A stretch of 64,000 bases of DNA, from positions 4,216,001 to 4,280,000 of the forward strand of contig CM069869.1 in assembly GCA_036172665.1 (NCBI GenBank), in the 5' to 3' direction. Position numbers and translations under genes: made by a program. This document shows, in pieces, positions 36,801-42,407 of this stretch. This DNA comes from Prosopocoilus inquinatus (lineage: Eukaryota > Arthropoda > Insecta > Coleoptera > Lucanidae). Position 1 is the stretch's first letter. Each line of letters starts with the position of its first letter. The notes below the pieces were generated by a model that saw only the letters and a list, made by a program, of their open reading frames with translations, did no database searches and was not told the origin of the DNA.

Positions 36801-37362
36801 TTCCATTGCTCACCAGCCAATTCGTAAATGAACGCATTTTATCTTAAAAACTATGCGTATTAGCCCCCCCGGACTGCCGCTGTCTCAAACTGGTTTCAAG
36901 CAGTTCACTTTCTTAGATCCTCCGTTTGGTCGGACACTTATTTTGAATCACCCTGTATAACCTCGTCGTCGTATAATAAATGTAAGAATAGAACTTGTAA
37001 ATATTATTAATTTTTTTTGTCAGAGATTTATAAATACTTACCATACCGTGCATTGTATCATTGAGTATCTATTTGAAAATATTTTTCTCTTGTAAGCTAG
37101 ATACCTATGCATGCGCATGAAATGTTACACTTCATTGATAAAATACATAAACACACCTGTTATTTATGACTCATTCACACCGTAACATGAAACAAAAATA
37201 GGTTCAAAAATAACGCTTACTAACTTCGACGGTCTCGTCGTCGCGGACGCTGTCATCGATATTAGCTTCAGGTGCGGAGGTATTTTTTTTCCCCCATTTA
37301 AAACAGGGACAGCACGCACAACAACCCTCCTCGTTCGTGTTCGGATCCGTCGTGTCGACCAT
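8219..37362 (-). CDS. Tandem-repeat galectin, two CRDs, five coding exons
   Basis: Galectins bind beta-galactosides through a roughly 130-residue beta-sandwich; insect members are implicated in immunity and cell adhesion. I join 37362..37225, 25997..25909, 12866..12458, 12389..12224 and 8532..8219. Every junction has GT and AG, and the frame stays open for 371 residues. An N-terminal 46-residue Cys-rich leader is followed by CRD1 (about 47-180) and CRD2 (about 213-355). CRD1 shows HFNPR, VRN and WGTE but has Thr where the last binding Arg is expected. CRD2 shows HLNPR, VRN and WGSEER, the complete canonical set. There is no signal peptide, as usual for galectins. The introns of 11.2, 13.0, 0.07 and 3.7 kb hold most of the transposons of the window. 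The CRD exons are secure; the leader exon is inferred. Alternatively the leader belongs to another gene and translation starts elsewhere. Confidence 0.8.
8646..11041. mobile_element. 2.4-kb element with perfect 25-bp terminal inverted repeats
   Basis: Positions 8646..8670 and 11017..11041 are exact reverse complements over 25 bases. The interior is GC-richer than the surrounding intron and has no recognisable transposase; open frames of up to 121 codons resemble nothing known. Parts of it (about 8705..8790 and 10590..10735) are diverged relatives of 51690..51800 and 53825..54060, so the family has a second member in the SIPA1L intron. It lies in the last galectin intron and is most likely a non-autonomous DNA transposon. 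Confidence 0.6.
10983..11107. repeat. Two-copy 62-bp tandem repeat at the element end
   Basis: The segment AGTAATTTTCCCCCACC ... CACTTATTTTACAAAC is present twice in tandem, at 10983..11041 and about 11045..11104, the second followed by CATCCTGTA. The first copy ends with the right inverted repeat of the 8646..11041 element, so the terminus itself was duplicated. Confidence 0.75.
11120..11580 (+). pseudogene. Unidentified coding relic split by a hAT MITE
   Basis: From ATG at 11120 a Lys-rich frame reads MGKSQKQKCFQKF, meets an early stop near 11200, then reads on through SSELKEVLNRVEEDPTTKVY. The 163-bp MITE interrupts it. After removing the MITE and one target copy, the frame continues through FRNNSNVRNKRTLKRFVKE to a stop at 11576. 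I do not recognise the family. The shared lysine-rich style on both sides suggests a decayed transposon ORF rather than a host gene. Confidence 0.35.
11281..11443. mobile_element. hAT-type MITE, 163 bp
   Basis: The ends are CAGTGGCGGCTCG and CGAGCCGCCATTG, imperfect inverted repeats with a further inverted pair GGTGGGCA/TGCCCACC inside. The 8-bp flanks AAGGCGAG (11273..11280) and AAGGCAAG (11444..11451) form a target duplication with one mismatch, the length expected of hAT elements. There is no coding capacity. Confidence 0.85.
12224..12389 (-). CDS. Galectin exon 4: N-terminal part of CRD2
   Basis: A 166-base exon, 55 codons plus one base, opening after AG at 12391..12390 and ending before a consensus GTAAGT donor (12223..12218). 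It encodes VIPYTGMLPKPFTVGW, INLQDG and the sugar-contacting HLNPRF. The opening IPY-G-(x)n-G-W/x-I-x-G pattern is the usual start of a galectin CRD. It is separated from exon 3 by an intron of only 68 bases. The upstream junction is phase 0, the downstream one phase 1, completing a Ser codon in exon 5. Confidence 0.85.
12458..12866 (-). CDS. Galectin exon 3: body of CRD1 plus inter-domain linker
   Basis: A 409-base exon after a TGTCGCAG acceptor and before a GTTAGT donor (12457..12452). It completes an Arg codon from exon 2 and reads FSINLKCG, HFNPRMEQRYVVRNC, HWGTED, KFPFEY, FMVTVNGVHW and VRGKADVRGV, the complete central and C-terminal strands of a galectin CRD. Where most galectins have W-G-x-E-x-R this one has Trp-Gly-Thr-Glu-Asp-Thr, so the second Arg contact is lost. 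The last 30 or so residues form a Ser-rich linker to CRD2. The open frame runs 5' of the acceptor as intron, so the first in-frame ATG near 13030 is not the real start. Confidence 0.88.
13031..13650. other. Galectin intron sequence, nothing recognised
   Basis: AT-rich intronic sequence to the left of the mariner-type insertion. No open frame above 60 codons outside the exon read-through, and no repeat identified. Confidence 0.5.
13651..14990 (-). mobile_element. Intact mariner/Tc1-superfamily DNA transposon
   Basis: The ends 13651..13697 and 14943..14990 are inverted repeats of about 46 bp with only a few mismatches, beginning CCGTGCCTTCAATTGAATTC and ending GAATTCAATTAAAGGCACGG. They bracket one long transposase ORF on the minus strand. 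The left flank is TA and the right flank TT, so the expected TA duplication is mutated or the insertion was imprecise. Full length (1340 bp), high end identity and an unbroken ORF point to a recent insertion. Confidence 0.85.
13787..14848 (-). CDS. Mariner-superfamily transposase, D,D,D type, 353 aa
   Basis: Cuts and joins the ends of its own element in the nucleus. Residues 1-130 hold two helix-turn-helix-like segments for end binding (LVKHIHACVLKFRETGSLGR; KKSIAKLSQEVQLSVGTCHT). The catalytic core follows: first Asp in CFFSDETWFHL, second in FFQQDNATARTTHQT, third in PARSPDLTIMDYF. Taking the Asp of IMDY as the third gives 35 residues between Asp 2 and 3, one more than mariner's usual 34. 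Start at 14848 is the first ATG and gives the family's normal length of about 350. No stop or frameshift is present, so it could be active. It lies in galectin intron 2 in the same orientation as the host gene. Confidence 0.87.
   Translation of the reverse strand: MLELQQKIFIVESYFQTGRIENGQLVYSINQCVQKFRQQFPNFAITYEQLVKHIHACVLKFRETGSLGRKTGSGAAKKRTAACIEDVRDRMEHSPKKSIAKLSQEVQLSVGTCHTILKKDLKLYPYKIQAVHERRPVDFHRRTEYCQWFLDNLNNDDILDRCFFSDETWFHLSGYLNKQNMRIWSAENPREFVETPLHPLKIGVWLAVSRRRIIGPIFFNDSVTAERYRNELLESFINQLHGDELTEGFFQQDNATARTTHQTMTFLQQFFDNRIVNFPARSPDLTIMDYFIYPHMKNTVFRTTRHTIGEVRAGITDVCANITPEHLANGFENMKRRVRLCIQAEGEHFEHPL
15287..15350 (-). repeat. tRNA-like SINE fragment
   Basis: On the minus strand, GGGTTCAAGTCCCG (box B with its flanking T-stem) is preceded by a box-A-like TAGTGCAGTAGCAGAGGGG at about the spacing of a tRNA gene. 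There is no complete acceptor stem. I read it as a tRNA-derived SINE relic; a decayed tRNA gene is the alternative. Confidence 0.4.
15657..15665 (+). promoter_or_regulatory. TATA box of the LTR promoter
   Basis: TATAAAAGG, a strong TATA box, lies about 130 bases inside the left end of the LTR, after a CpG-rich segment. It is the best match to a pol II core promoter in this part of the window and supports the LTR reading. Confidence 0.55.
15828..16360. mobile_element. Hairpin MITE with CCGATA-type ends, nested in the LTR
   Basis: Both sides are rich in ATCGGGTATCGG / CCGATACCCGAT blocks in opposite orientation. Nearer the centre AAATTTTAGATAAAGGG (about 16024) and CCTTTATCTAAAATTTT (about 16180) are inverted too. 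It interrupts the series of CTGGTCACCCGCAG repeats, so it inserted after the LTR. Ends are approximate. Confidence 0.5.
16890..17990 (+). pseudogene. Mariner transposase relic with triplicated segment
   Basis: Fragments in several frames give mariner motifs in order: the N-terminal RESIEDDPRSGTPKT and LEDGRVTI (about 16978..17120), then NFLARIVTGDETW (first catalytic Asp), then LHDNAAVHKAA (second Asp, about 17880) and LPYSEDLV in place of the usual PPYSPDL (about 17957). Stops and frameshifts are many, and the last Asp region is lost. Most oddly, the segment from the GDETW motif to MATIFWD is present three times in tandem. Confidence 0.8.
17243..17758 (+). repeat. Three tandem copies of a mariner catalytic segment
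   Basis: Copies begin near 17243, 17429 and 17597. Each is about 165-185 bp, opens with ACGAATTGTGACGGGT or a close variant, passes CCTGAAACAA, and ends ATGGCAACAATTTTTT. Mutual differences are similar to the general decay of the element, so the triplication is old. Confidence 0.85.
17991..21053. other. Galectin intron sequence without recognised features
   Basis: AT-rich intron. The open frames (60-75 codons) have no family resemblance. Around 19366..19390 there is a 25-bp near match to the inverted end of the 8646..11041 element, suggesting an old fragment. At 20380..20460 an A/G-rich stretch precedes a CAACAACAA run. Otherwise nothing seen. Confidence 0.5.
21054..22392. mobile_element. 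Non-autonomous DNA transposon, family A copy 1
   Basis: The left end TACAGGATGTTCTTTTACTG and right end CAGTAAAAGAACACCCTGTA are inverted repeats that extend into GTGTGCAAAT/ATTTGCACAC, about 30 bp in all. The interior has no transposase. A second copy, disrupted by two insertions, is at 60423..62772 and shares the internal blocks ACCATAAATGGCAACAAT and GAGAAAAATGCATTGG. Confidence 0.8.
22393..23591. other. Galectin intron sequence without recognised features
   Basis: AT-rich and non-coding. One element-end-like motif, TATACAGGGTGCTGCATTTTG, is at 23171..23191, but no matching inverted partner was located nearby. Confidence 0.45.
23592..24401. repeat. 0.8-kb dispersed repeat, copy 1
   Basis: This block runs parallel to 34377..35172 in the same orientation and high identity: for example GATAAATTTATCGGAGGCAT, AACAACGCGGAAAAAA and GTGAAACCGTTCGAAAGTGA occur in both. 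It begins ACATACAGGATGATTGAAAA, an end motif like other elements here. This copy has about 100 extra bases at 23745..23865. Non-autonomous transposon, class unknown. Confidence 0.85.
24434..24626. repeat. Fragmentary element with CAGGGTG-type ends
   Basis: TATAGGGTGTGCCATTTG at the left and GGGACATCCTGTATAT at the right are loosely inverted. A further CACCCTGTATA lies at 24496..24506. This may be two overlapping MITE remnants; the relationship is uncertain. Confidence 0.35.
24954..25070. repeat. Hairpin element, 30-bp arms
   Basis: ATATACAGATTGAGTC at 24954 is inverted at 25055..25070, and the match continues inward to about 24982 and 25041 with a few mismatches. The flanks TTTTATACGTT and AACGTATAAAA extend the pairing outward. 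Probably the core of a foldback element. Confidence 0.7.
25075..25335. repeat. AT-rich palindromic TATACAGTAT repeat cluster
   Basis: About 260 bp made largely of TATACAG, ACAGTATTATA, TACTGTA and AAACGTATAA words in both orientations, able to fold into many small hairpins. It directly follows the 24954..25070 hairpin and probably grew from the same element. Confidence 0.65.
25909..25997 (-). CDS. Galectin exon 2: N-terminal part of CRD1
   Basis: An 89-base exon, 29 codons plus two bases, missed by length-based ORF searching because the plus strand is also open. The acceptor is a pyrimidine-rich TTTTGATCCTCAG (AG at 25999..25998) and the donor GTAAGC (25908..25903). It reads QIPYESVLHQKLQPGLLIAI and then SGYVPFNCH, the first strands of a galectin CRD, parallel to exon 4. 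The two leftover bases AG join the G of exon 3 to give Arg, producing the standard HRFSINL motif across the junction. An upstream in-frame ATG at 26038 would give a shorter protein if exon 1 were not used. Confidence 0.85.
26894..26921. repeat. (AAT)n microsatellite
   Basis: Nine or so AAT units. On the minus strand it is (ATT)n, the usual 3' tail of CR1/jockey-like LINEs in this window, and it lies downstream of the minus-strand LINE relic. Confidence 0.85.
26922..27951 (-). pseudogene. LINE relic: 3' end of a CR1/jockey-like element
   Basis: On the minus strand, 27951..27664 encodes LSHFNYCDVIYHSCLDSNDS and QNSCLRFIFGIPRRERISH, the thumb/post-palm region of non-LTR retrotransposon RTs. After a frameshift near 27660, coding resumes with SINVRRRDLLDIPLHHTSLF and QIFKRKLKDTLLY to a stop near 27432. 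The rest is A-rich 3' UTR, with a GA microsatellite, running to the (ATT)n tail. It is 5' truncated and dead. Confidence 0.8.
27311..27338. repeat. (GA)n microsatellite
   Basis: Fourteen GA units in the 3' UTR of the minus-strand LINE relic. The long Phe/Ser/Leu-rich minus-strand frames around it come from low-complexity composition only. Confidence 0.9.
29528..29564. repeat. Perfect 16-bp hairpin at the insertion edge
   Basis: Arms 29528..29543 and 29549..29564 are exact reverse complements with a five-base loop GTAAA. The stem contains TGTGCATGGACC. It lies at the left end of the element inserted in the LINE. Confidence 0.9.
30093..30250. repeat. 36-bp tandem repeat, about 4.5 copies
   Basis: The unit alternates TTTTGAAAACATTTTCC and TTCATTCTGAAAACATTTTC halves, giving a 36-bp period of two similar 18-bp halves. 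The repetitive open frames of 69 and 75 codons here are products of this array, not genes. Confidence 0.9.
31547..31584. repeat. (TTA)n microsatellite, LINE-type tail
   Basis: About twelve TTA units, with one interruption, after a LINE-like 3' UTR. It probably marks the 3' end of the LINE at 28.1-31.2 kb or of a neighbouring fragment. Confidence 0.8.
31880..33748 (+). CDS. LINE reverse transcriptase ORF (CR1/jockey-like), 622 aa, 5' truncated
   Basis: Non-LTR retrotransposon RT that copies element RNA at a nicked target. After about 200 residues of linker come NYRPISILPVPSKIFEAAL (about 201), FGFRKGKNTTDAVLS, LLCDLSKAFDCMQHDI (motif A Asp), LTGVPQGSLTGPLFF, HTILYADDTTLICKG (catalytic Tyr-Ala-Asp-Asp, about 360) and KFLGITLDTRLTWKAHTDEL. 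The C-terminal part continues to the stop at 33746. It is unbroken, unlike the LINE to its left, so it is younger. The apurinic endonuclease that should precede it is missing, so it cannot move by itself; the first ATG is simply the first after the truncation. Confidence 0.85.
   Translation: MFIQYKKETLHLIHDTLMQQGGDDLKQIFSSYKQFYLQCVTEEKRKTHVDELGVATNKQKALWDILKKETSPLSSSEAINITCEEFNQFFCSIGNNTLQNIPVSRNNPTQYLNTLTRNSSTCYLTPVTPEEIRSIIGGLKPKTSTDVCGLNTKLIRTCSKYIAHPLANIINTCFQEGVVPDEMKIAKVVPVFKKENRSSITNYRPISILPVPSKIFEAALCTRLNNFLSKNNCLTDCQFGFRKGKNTTDAVLSLLNYVWDAFEEHCDCEALLCDLSKAFDCMQHDIFLSKLEHYGVRGITLQLVQSYLENRKQGVYLGGQISNLSPILTGVPQGSLTGPLFFSIFINDLPHRIPAHTILYADDTTLICKGHSYKEAQVNVDKANKEAAIWFSDNKLFLNNDKSSKLVFTTKRNTGLIAANTTKFLGITLDTRLTWKAHTDELLNKLAAATYAIRRIRDIIDKEASLVAYFALFQSRMSYGIQVWGESAHVQAVFVAQKKAIRIIEHVAQQSHCKPLFRKLVIMTMTSLYLHSQLTRAHDEADTLPKRGATISANLRSHYKLEVSMRRINATAVQTRHLYLYNKLPIGWTKLSKKVFAKKLKSYLIGKAYYNVNEYLEDTLKL
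33843..33875. repeat. (ATT)n tail of the 31.9-kb LINE
   Basis: About eleven ATT units follow the LINE stop codon by 95 bases, after TTGAATAAACG. This is the 3' microsatellite tail typical of this LINE type and marks the end of the insertion. Confidence 0.85.
33898..33940. repeat. Dispersed repeat fragment (see 4008..4050)
   Basis: Near copy of 4008..4050 around GGTCAAAAAGCGATCGTAG, directly after the LINE tail. It may be the sequence into which the LINE inserted. Confidence 0.6.
34377..35172. repeat. 0.8-kb dispersed repeat, copy 2
   Basis: Direct-orientation partner of 23592..24401. Within this copy the unit AAAGTGGGACGGGCTGGGATTT occurs twice (34548 and 34614), a small internal duplication not present in copy 1. 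No coding capacity. Confidence 0.85.
35173..35897. other. Galectin intron 1 sequence, nothing recognised
   Basis: Moderately GC-richer than nearby sequence, with overlapping short open frames of 66 and 71 codons that match no family. It may be the continuation of the repeat to its left. Confidence 0.4.
35898..36959. mobile_element. Non-autonomous DNA element with TATACAGG ends
   Basis: The left end TATACAGGCTGTCTCAGAAT and right end ATTTTGAATCACCCTGTATA are imperfect inverted repeats. The interior carries repeated GATGGCGC-type words (36186, 36370, 36506, 36545), which also recur near 63.3-63.9 kb. Part of its right end is found again at 4505..4580. Confidence 0.65.
37225..37362 (-). CDS. 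Probable galectin exon 1: Cys-rich leader
   Basis: From ATG at 37362 an open frame reads MVDTTDPNTNEEGCCACCPC, then FKWGKKNTSAPEANIDDSVR and an acidic DDETVE. It ends at GTTAGT (phase 0), which joins exon 2 in frame and is the same donor type as exon 3. A slightly stronger donor, GTAAGC four bases later, would leave phase 1 and would then need another exon. Codon use is GC-rich and unlike the surrounding intron, and the upstream sequence looks like a promoter. The clustered cysteines suggest palmitoylation or metal binding (inference). The exon looks real; its assignment to the galectin is inferred from strand, order, phase and lack of another gene. Confidence 0.55.
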
Positions 37363-37541
37363 TCTCGTTGCACTCGCGATGCAATGGAACGAATTAACAA
37401 ACTTTAAAAAACATTCGTCGAATTATCTCGTCCCACCCAAAGCACCGGAGATATAAATAAAATACACAAGGAGCCTACCGTCCTCGCGCATACTACACAG
37501 CACATTATTATTAGTAAGGTTTCGTGAATTGTACACGTAGC

Positions 37542-37566
37542 CACGTGACGTGAGTCATTTCACGTG
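37542..37566 (-). promoter_or_regulatory. E-box / AP-1 cluster upstream of galectin exon 1
   Basis: Within 25 bases are CACGTG (37542..37547), a CRE-like TGACGTGA, TGAGTCA (37551..37557, the AP-1 consensus) and a second CACGTG (37561..37566). The cluster is about 180 bases 5' of the exon 1 ATG. A TTATTTATA run at about 37451..37460 on the minus strand could serve as a TATA-like element. bHLH and bZIP factors are the likely binders. Confidence 0.45.
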
Positions 37567-37599
37567 CAACCCGGACTGGTATTTTGTTAAATACTCCGC

Positions 37600-38029
37600 G
37601 ACTACCGGAAAGAAGTGAAATGGTGCCGATAACACTGCAACTTTCTAAGTAGTTCTGTTTGTTTATGTGTCTCAGTATTTATCAATTAGATTGTAGTGTT
37701 GGTTACGATAGACAAACATCAACGACATTTGTACATTCCCGCTATTGATTATTTTTATCTACCATATTATTTTTCTTTGTTCATTCATTATCGGTTATGA
37801 TTCCGGTATAGTACTTCCGAAATTTTTGTTAGTAATCAGCTGTGAGAGGATGGATGCATACAAACACATTCTCTTAAAACTCGTGTTTTGCAATGAAATC
37901 GTTTCAGCATTAAATACTCGAACCGAAGTGGTCTATACAGATCAGTTATTGCCATCCCGTATTTTATTTAATTTCGCATAATTCTAGATTACATTATTCT
38001 TCCTTTAATGTGAGTGACATTAATTTATA
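37600..38029. other. Upstream region without recognised features
   Basis: AT-rich sequence 5' of the galectin first exon. A 78-codon plus-strand frame (37745..37981) with a hydrophobic start resembles no known protein and has no supporting structure. Confidence 0.45.
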
Positions 38030-41000
38030 ATTTAGAAAGTTCCAGGATCGCGGCGCTCCGTTTTAGGAAGCTAGTCCGGCGGCGCCTGCCAATGGCGAGC
38101 CAGAAAATTTAACCGTTAATTTCTCGAATTTTCCACGGTGAATTTTCCTCAAACGTTAGCAGTGCTTCAAGCATACCTTCCGTTACGTCTCTACCAAAAT
38201 TCAGGGAAATCCTACGGCTGAATCAGCTTTTATACCACTGCTGGACGTATTTCCGCCTACATAACAAAATATTTTATTTCCACCATCTTAGTAAACGATA
38301 TTTTACAGGCCAATTTTGTTGTTTATGGTAACCAAGTAAACGGTAAATTACTGGAACGGACCTGTAAAACTTCTACGGACTTGTATAAAAGACCTGTAAA
38401 ATTTTACAGGCTTATAGAGAGCAGATTGTCTATTTACATCACCATGACACGTCTAGCTAGAAATAACGCCTTCGATAAAAAAAAATTTTCGAGTTTCCCA
38501 CGGTTTATTTTCCTCAAATTTTCTCAGCGCGTCAGGCATACGTTCCGCTCCGCCTCTGCCAAAATTTAGGAAAATCTTACCGCGGAAATAGCTTTTATAC
38601 CGCTGTACGTATTTCCGCGTACATAACAAAACATTTTACCGCGGGTTTTTCCGAATCGCATCCCCTCCTCCTCTTCCACCGACTCACTGCAACAAAACAC
38701 TTTTTCGACTAAGGAAATACATGCGCAAACAACTCTTGCATTTATGAAGTCACGCCCCATCGCTGGATCAACGAACATTCCACCGAGGTAAAGATAGATC
38801 AGTTGTCCCCACCGTGTATTTTATTTGGTTATGTTATCTAATTATTCATAATTACGTTTATCTTTAATTAGCGCTAAGATTTCGCCGCTGACATTAATCA
38901 AAATTTAGAAAGTTTCAGGATCCTAGCATCCTCTTTTAGAAAGCTACGGTGAGCCAGGAAATTAGATCATTAATTTCTCGAATTTTTTTATGGTTGATAT
39001 TCCTCAAACTTTGCCAATGATTCAAGCAATCACTCTGACACATTTCTACCAAAATTTAGAAAAATCCTACCGCTGGAAAACTTTTTATACCGCGGTGAGT
39101 GTTGCACATTTTTACCTCAATTTCCATCAGAAAAATAATACTCCTATATATTACCGCGGGTCTTTATACGAATCGCATCGCCTCTATCGACCCCCGCAAG
39201 AAAATAGTTTTTCATCGATGAGAACACGCGTGCAAGTGACTCATCGTCGGAACATCCAACGGTCAAGCAAAGTTCAAATAGATCAGCCATTACCACCAGG
39301 TATTTTATTTTATTATTTTATTTAATTACCAGGGAAAAGAATTCGGGTCTCTTTTTCCGGAGAAGTTCGAAAATTTAGCACTCGGCCTATATTAGCCCTG
39401 CCCACGATATTGTCTGCGAAGCACGAAGACTTACATTGCACCCCTTCACCTCCTATTCAATAACAATTAGATGAATCGGGGAGGTGCAAGAAGGAAATTT
39501 TAATATTAATTAGCGATAAAATTACATTGACATTCATTTTAATTAGAAAATTTCCGGAACGCAGTGTCCTGTTTTAGAAACCTGACGCGGCGGAGGTAAC
39601 CAACGGCGAGCCGTAATTTGTCGACTTTTCCACGGTAGATTTTCCTCAGACATTAGCAGTGTTTCAAGTATACACACCTGCTACTAAAATTCGTGAAAAT
39701 CATACCGCTGGTTTTACACAGCGGTAAATGATAAGCCAGAAAATGTACCTAATCGTTAATTTCTCGAGTTTTCCACGGTAAATTTTCCTCATACTTTGAC
39801 AATGCTCTAAGTATACACTGCACTACGTCTCTACTAAATTTCATGAAATTCCTACCGCTCGTTCTGTGCGGCGGTAAATGTTTCACACTTTCACCTCACT
39901 TTCCGCCGGTTCAACAAAATATTTTACCGCGAGGTTTTATACGAATCACATCCCTTCCTCCTCGACCAATTACAAGAAAACACATTTTCGTCCATGATAA
40001 TATCTATGCAAGCGGCTCTTAAGAGAAGAACATATACTGGATATTTTTGCATTACTGTAATAACTTTCTTATCAATAGAGACAGAGCAAAATCTTTTAAG
40101 AAAAATTGACTGACCTGTCAAGGATTAAAACACTGGTAGATCAATAAACTTCGAATTTCAATTGTTTCTGAGCAGCCACACCTTAATTTTATTTTTTTTT
40201 ACAATTACATAACATGTTTCAAACGATGAATTTTGATAAAAAAAAATTCTTTTTCTTTCTGATGGTGTACAAGTGTGCTCACCTTATATGAAAAAAATAA
40301 TCCAAAACTTTTCCATCATTAATTATATTAAAATTATATTATATTAATTATAATTTTAGTTTCGGGATCGGCGTTCTGTTTTAAAAAACTAGTGCAACGA
40401 TGCCAGCCATTGGCGACCCAGGAAAGTTAATCCTTATTTTCGCGAGTTTTCCGCGGTGAATTTTCTTCAAAATTGGCCAATACTTCCAGCTTCCACTCCG
40501 CAGCGTCTCCACCAAAATTCAGGAAAATCCTGCCGCTGCTGGAAAAGCTTTTATACCAGTCTCACACCTCAAACTCATTTTCCACCGGTAAAATAAAACA
40601 TTTTACCGCGGGTTTTTATACAAATTGCAAAACCCCTTCTGCATCGACAAGCACACGACCTTTACGTTAACCTTAGAAGATACATACAAGTTCTTACCGC
40701 TGCCCACGTCTTTCATTTAATTTCTTTATCTAATTACTCATAACTAGCGTTAAAAATACGCCATTGGCATTAAATGTAATTAGAAAGTTTCAGGATCCTG
40801 TTGACATGTTTTAAAAATCCAGTATGCCGGAGTCAACCAATTTAAACTCAATTACCATCGGTTAAACAGACTTACTGTTACTCTTACTCTTACTGCGAGT
40901 TTTTATACGAATCGCGTCTCCTCTACAGACTCACTGCAAGAAAATAGTTTTTCATCGATGAGAACATTTGTGCAAGTGATTCAACGTTTAACCGAAGTTT

Positions 41001-41760
41001 AAGTGGTTACCGCCACAAATTTTATTCATTCTTTATTTCAGAAAGATTCTCCTTTAGCCTAAAAACATTAGAGTGTTTAAAAAGAACACAATACCAATAC
41101 TAATAAACAGGAGAAAGAATTCGGGTCACTTACTTCGGAACAGTACGAAAATTTAGGACTCGGCTTGTATCAGCCTGCCCACGATAATTTCTCGGAAGTG
41201 CTAATATTCACGTTGCGCCCCTTCACCCTCCATTCAATAACAATTAGATGAATCAGAGCCTCGGAAAGGTGCAAGAAGGAAATTTTAATTTTAATTAGCG
41301 TTAAAATTACTAAGTTGACATTCATTTTAATTACAGAGTTTCCGGATCGCAGCGTCCTGTTTTAGAAAGCTGGCACGGCGGAGCCAGCCAACGGCGAGCC
41401 AGGATATTTAATCTTCGTAATTTGTCGAGTTTTCCACGGTGGATTTTCCTCAGACTTTGTCAATGCTTCAGGTAGACACTCCACTATGTTTCTACTAAAA
41501 TTAAGGAAAATACTACCGTTAGAAAAGCTTGTATACCGCGGTAAGTGTTTCCATACTTTCACCTCAAGTTCTGCTAGTAAAACAAAAACATTTTACCGGG
41601 GGATTATACACGAATCGGATCCCCTTTTCATCGACTCATTTCAAGGAAACACTTTCTAGGAATATCTGTTCAGGCGACTCTTTTCCTTACGAGACAGACC
41701 TCATCGCTATAATATCGAGCGTTCGACTTCGCATCCCCGGTACAATTTTGGCCCTGTAGA
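38030..41760. repeat. Array of about seven diverged direct repeats
   Basis: A unit containing TTTCAGGATCGC.GCGTCCTGTTTTAGAAAGC, then GAGTTTTCCACGGTGAATTTTCCTCA, then TTTTATACCGC.GGTAA and ACATTTTACCGCGGGT, recurs in the same orientation. The CCACGG block is near 38131, 38490, 38985, 39630, 39770, 40447 and 41432. Spacing varies from 140 to 985 bp, and units differ by substitutions and deletions. No coding frame is conserved. It lies immediately upstream of the galectin promoter. Confidence 0.8.
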
Positions 41761-42407
41761 TTTTGGATACTGTATAAAACCGTACATGTCGGACGCCTAC
41801 TGTGACCTCCAGTGTTGCCAGATATGGCTCCTTAACGCCAAAATGATTTCAAAATTGGCGTTGAACAAATTCAATTCGGCGCTTGGCGCAAAAAGTGGTG
41901 CTGTGCCATTTAAAGCAAGAAAATTACAAGATATGTTACCAGTTGCTGTTTTTTGTTTTTATATCGTTGTCTTGTTAAAGTTCAAGCTTCAAGTTCAACA
42001 ATAAGAGATACAAAGACGGATAAATTACAAAAAAGTTGCGCTATTTTGAGATCCATAAAAATCTGCAAGATACTTATACGAGTTTTTGAAGCTAAGAATT
42101 TTCAGCTTTCTGAAAATATTTCAGTAACGAATGGAAACGTTTACACCAAAACAGTGCAAGTTTTTTTTTGTAATTCAACATAAATATTTAAAAGTAATCT
42201 AAAGAAATTACTAATAAATAAATGCTATTACTCAATAACAGAATTTCTAACAGATGAGTTATTATTTTACTCTATTCCAATTCTATTATTGCCTTCTAAA
42301 TTACTCATACACACTCAAACATTACTCATACACACCTAATATGTTGGTTGAGGTTTCCATTCGGGAGAAGTATATCTGTGGAAGACTGTTTGTGTAAAAT
42401 ATTAATA
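41761..42407. other. Intergenic sequence without recognised features
   Basis: Two short overlapping plus-strand frames (72 and 76 codons) without family resemblance. Otherwise AT-rich. I see nothing to annotate. Confidence 0.45.
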
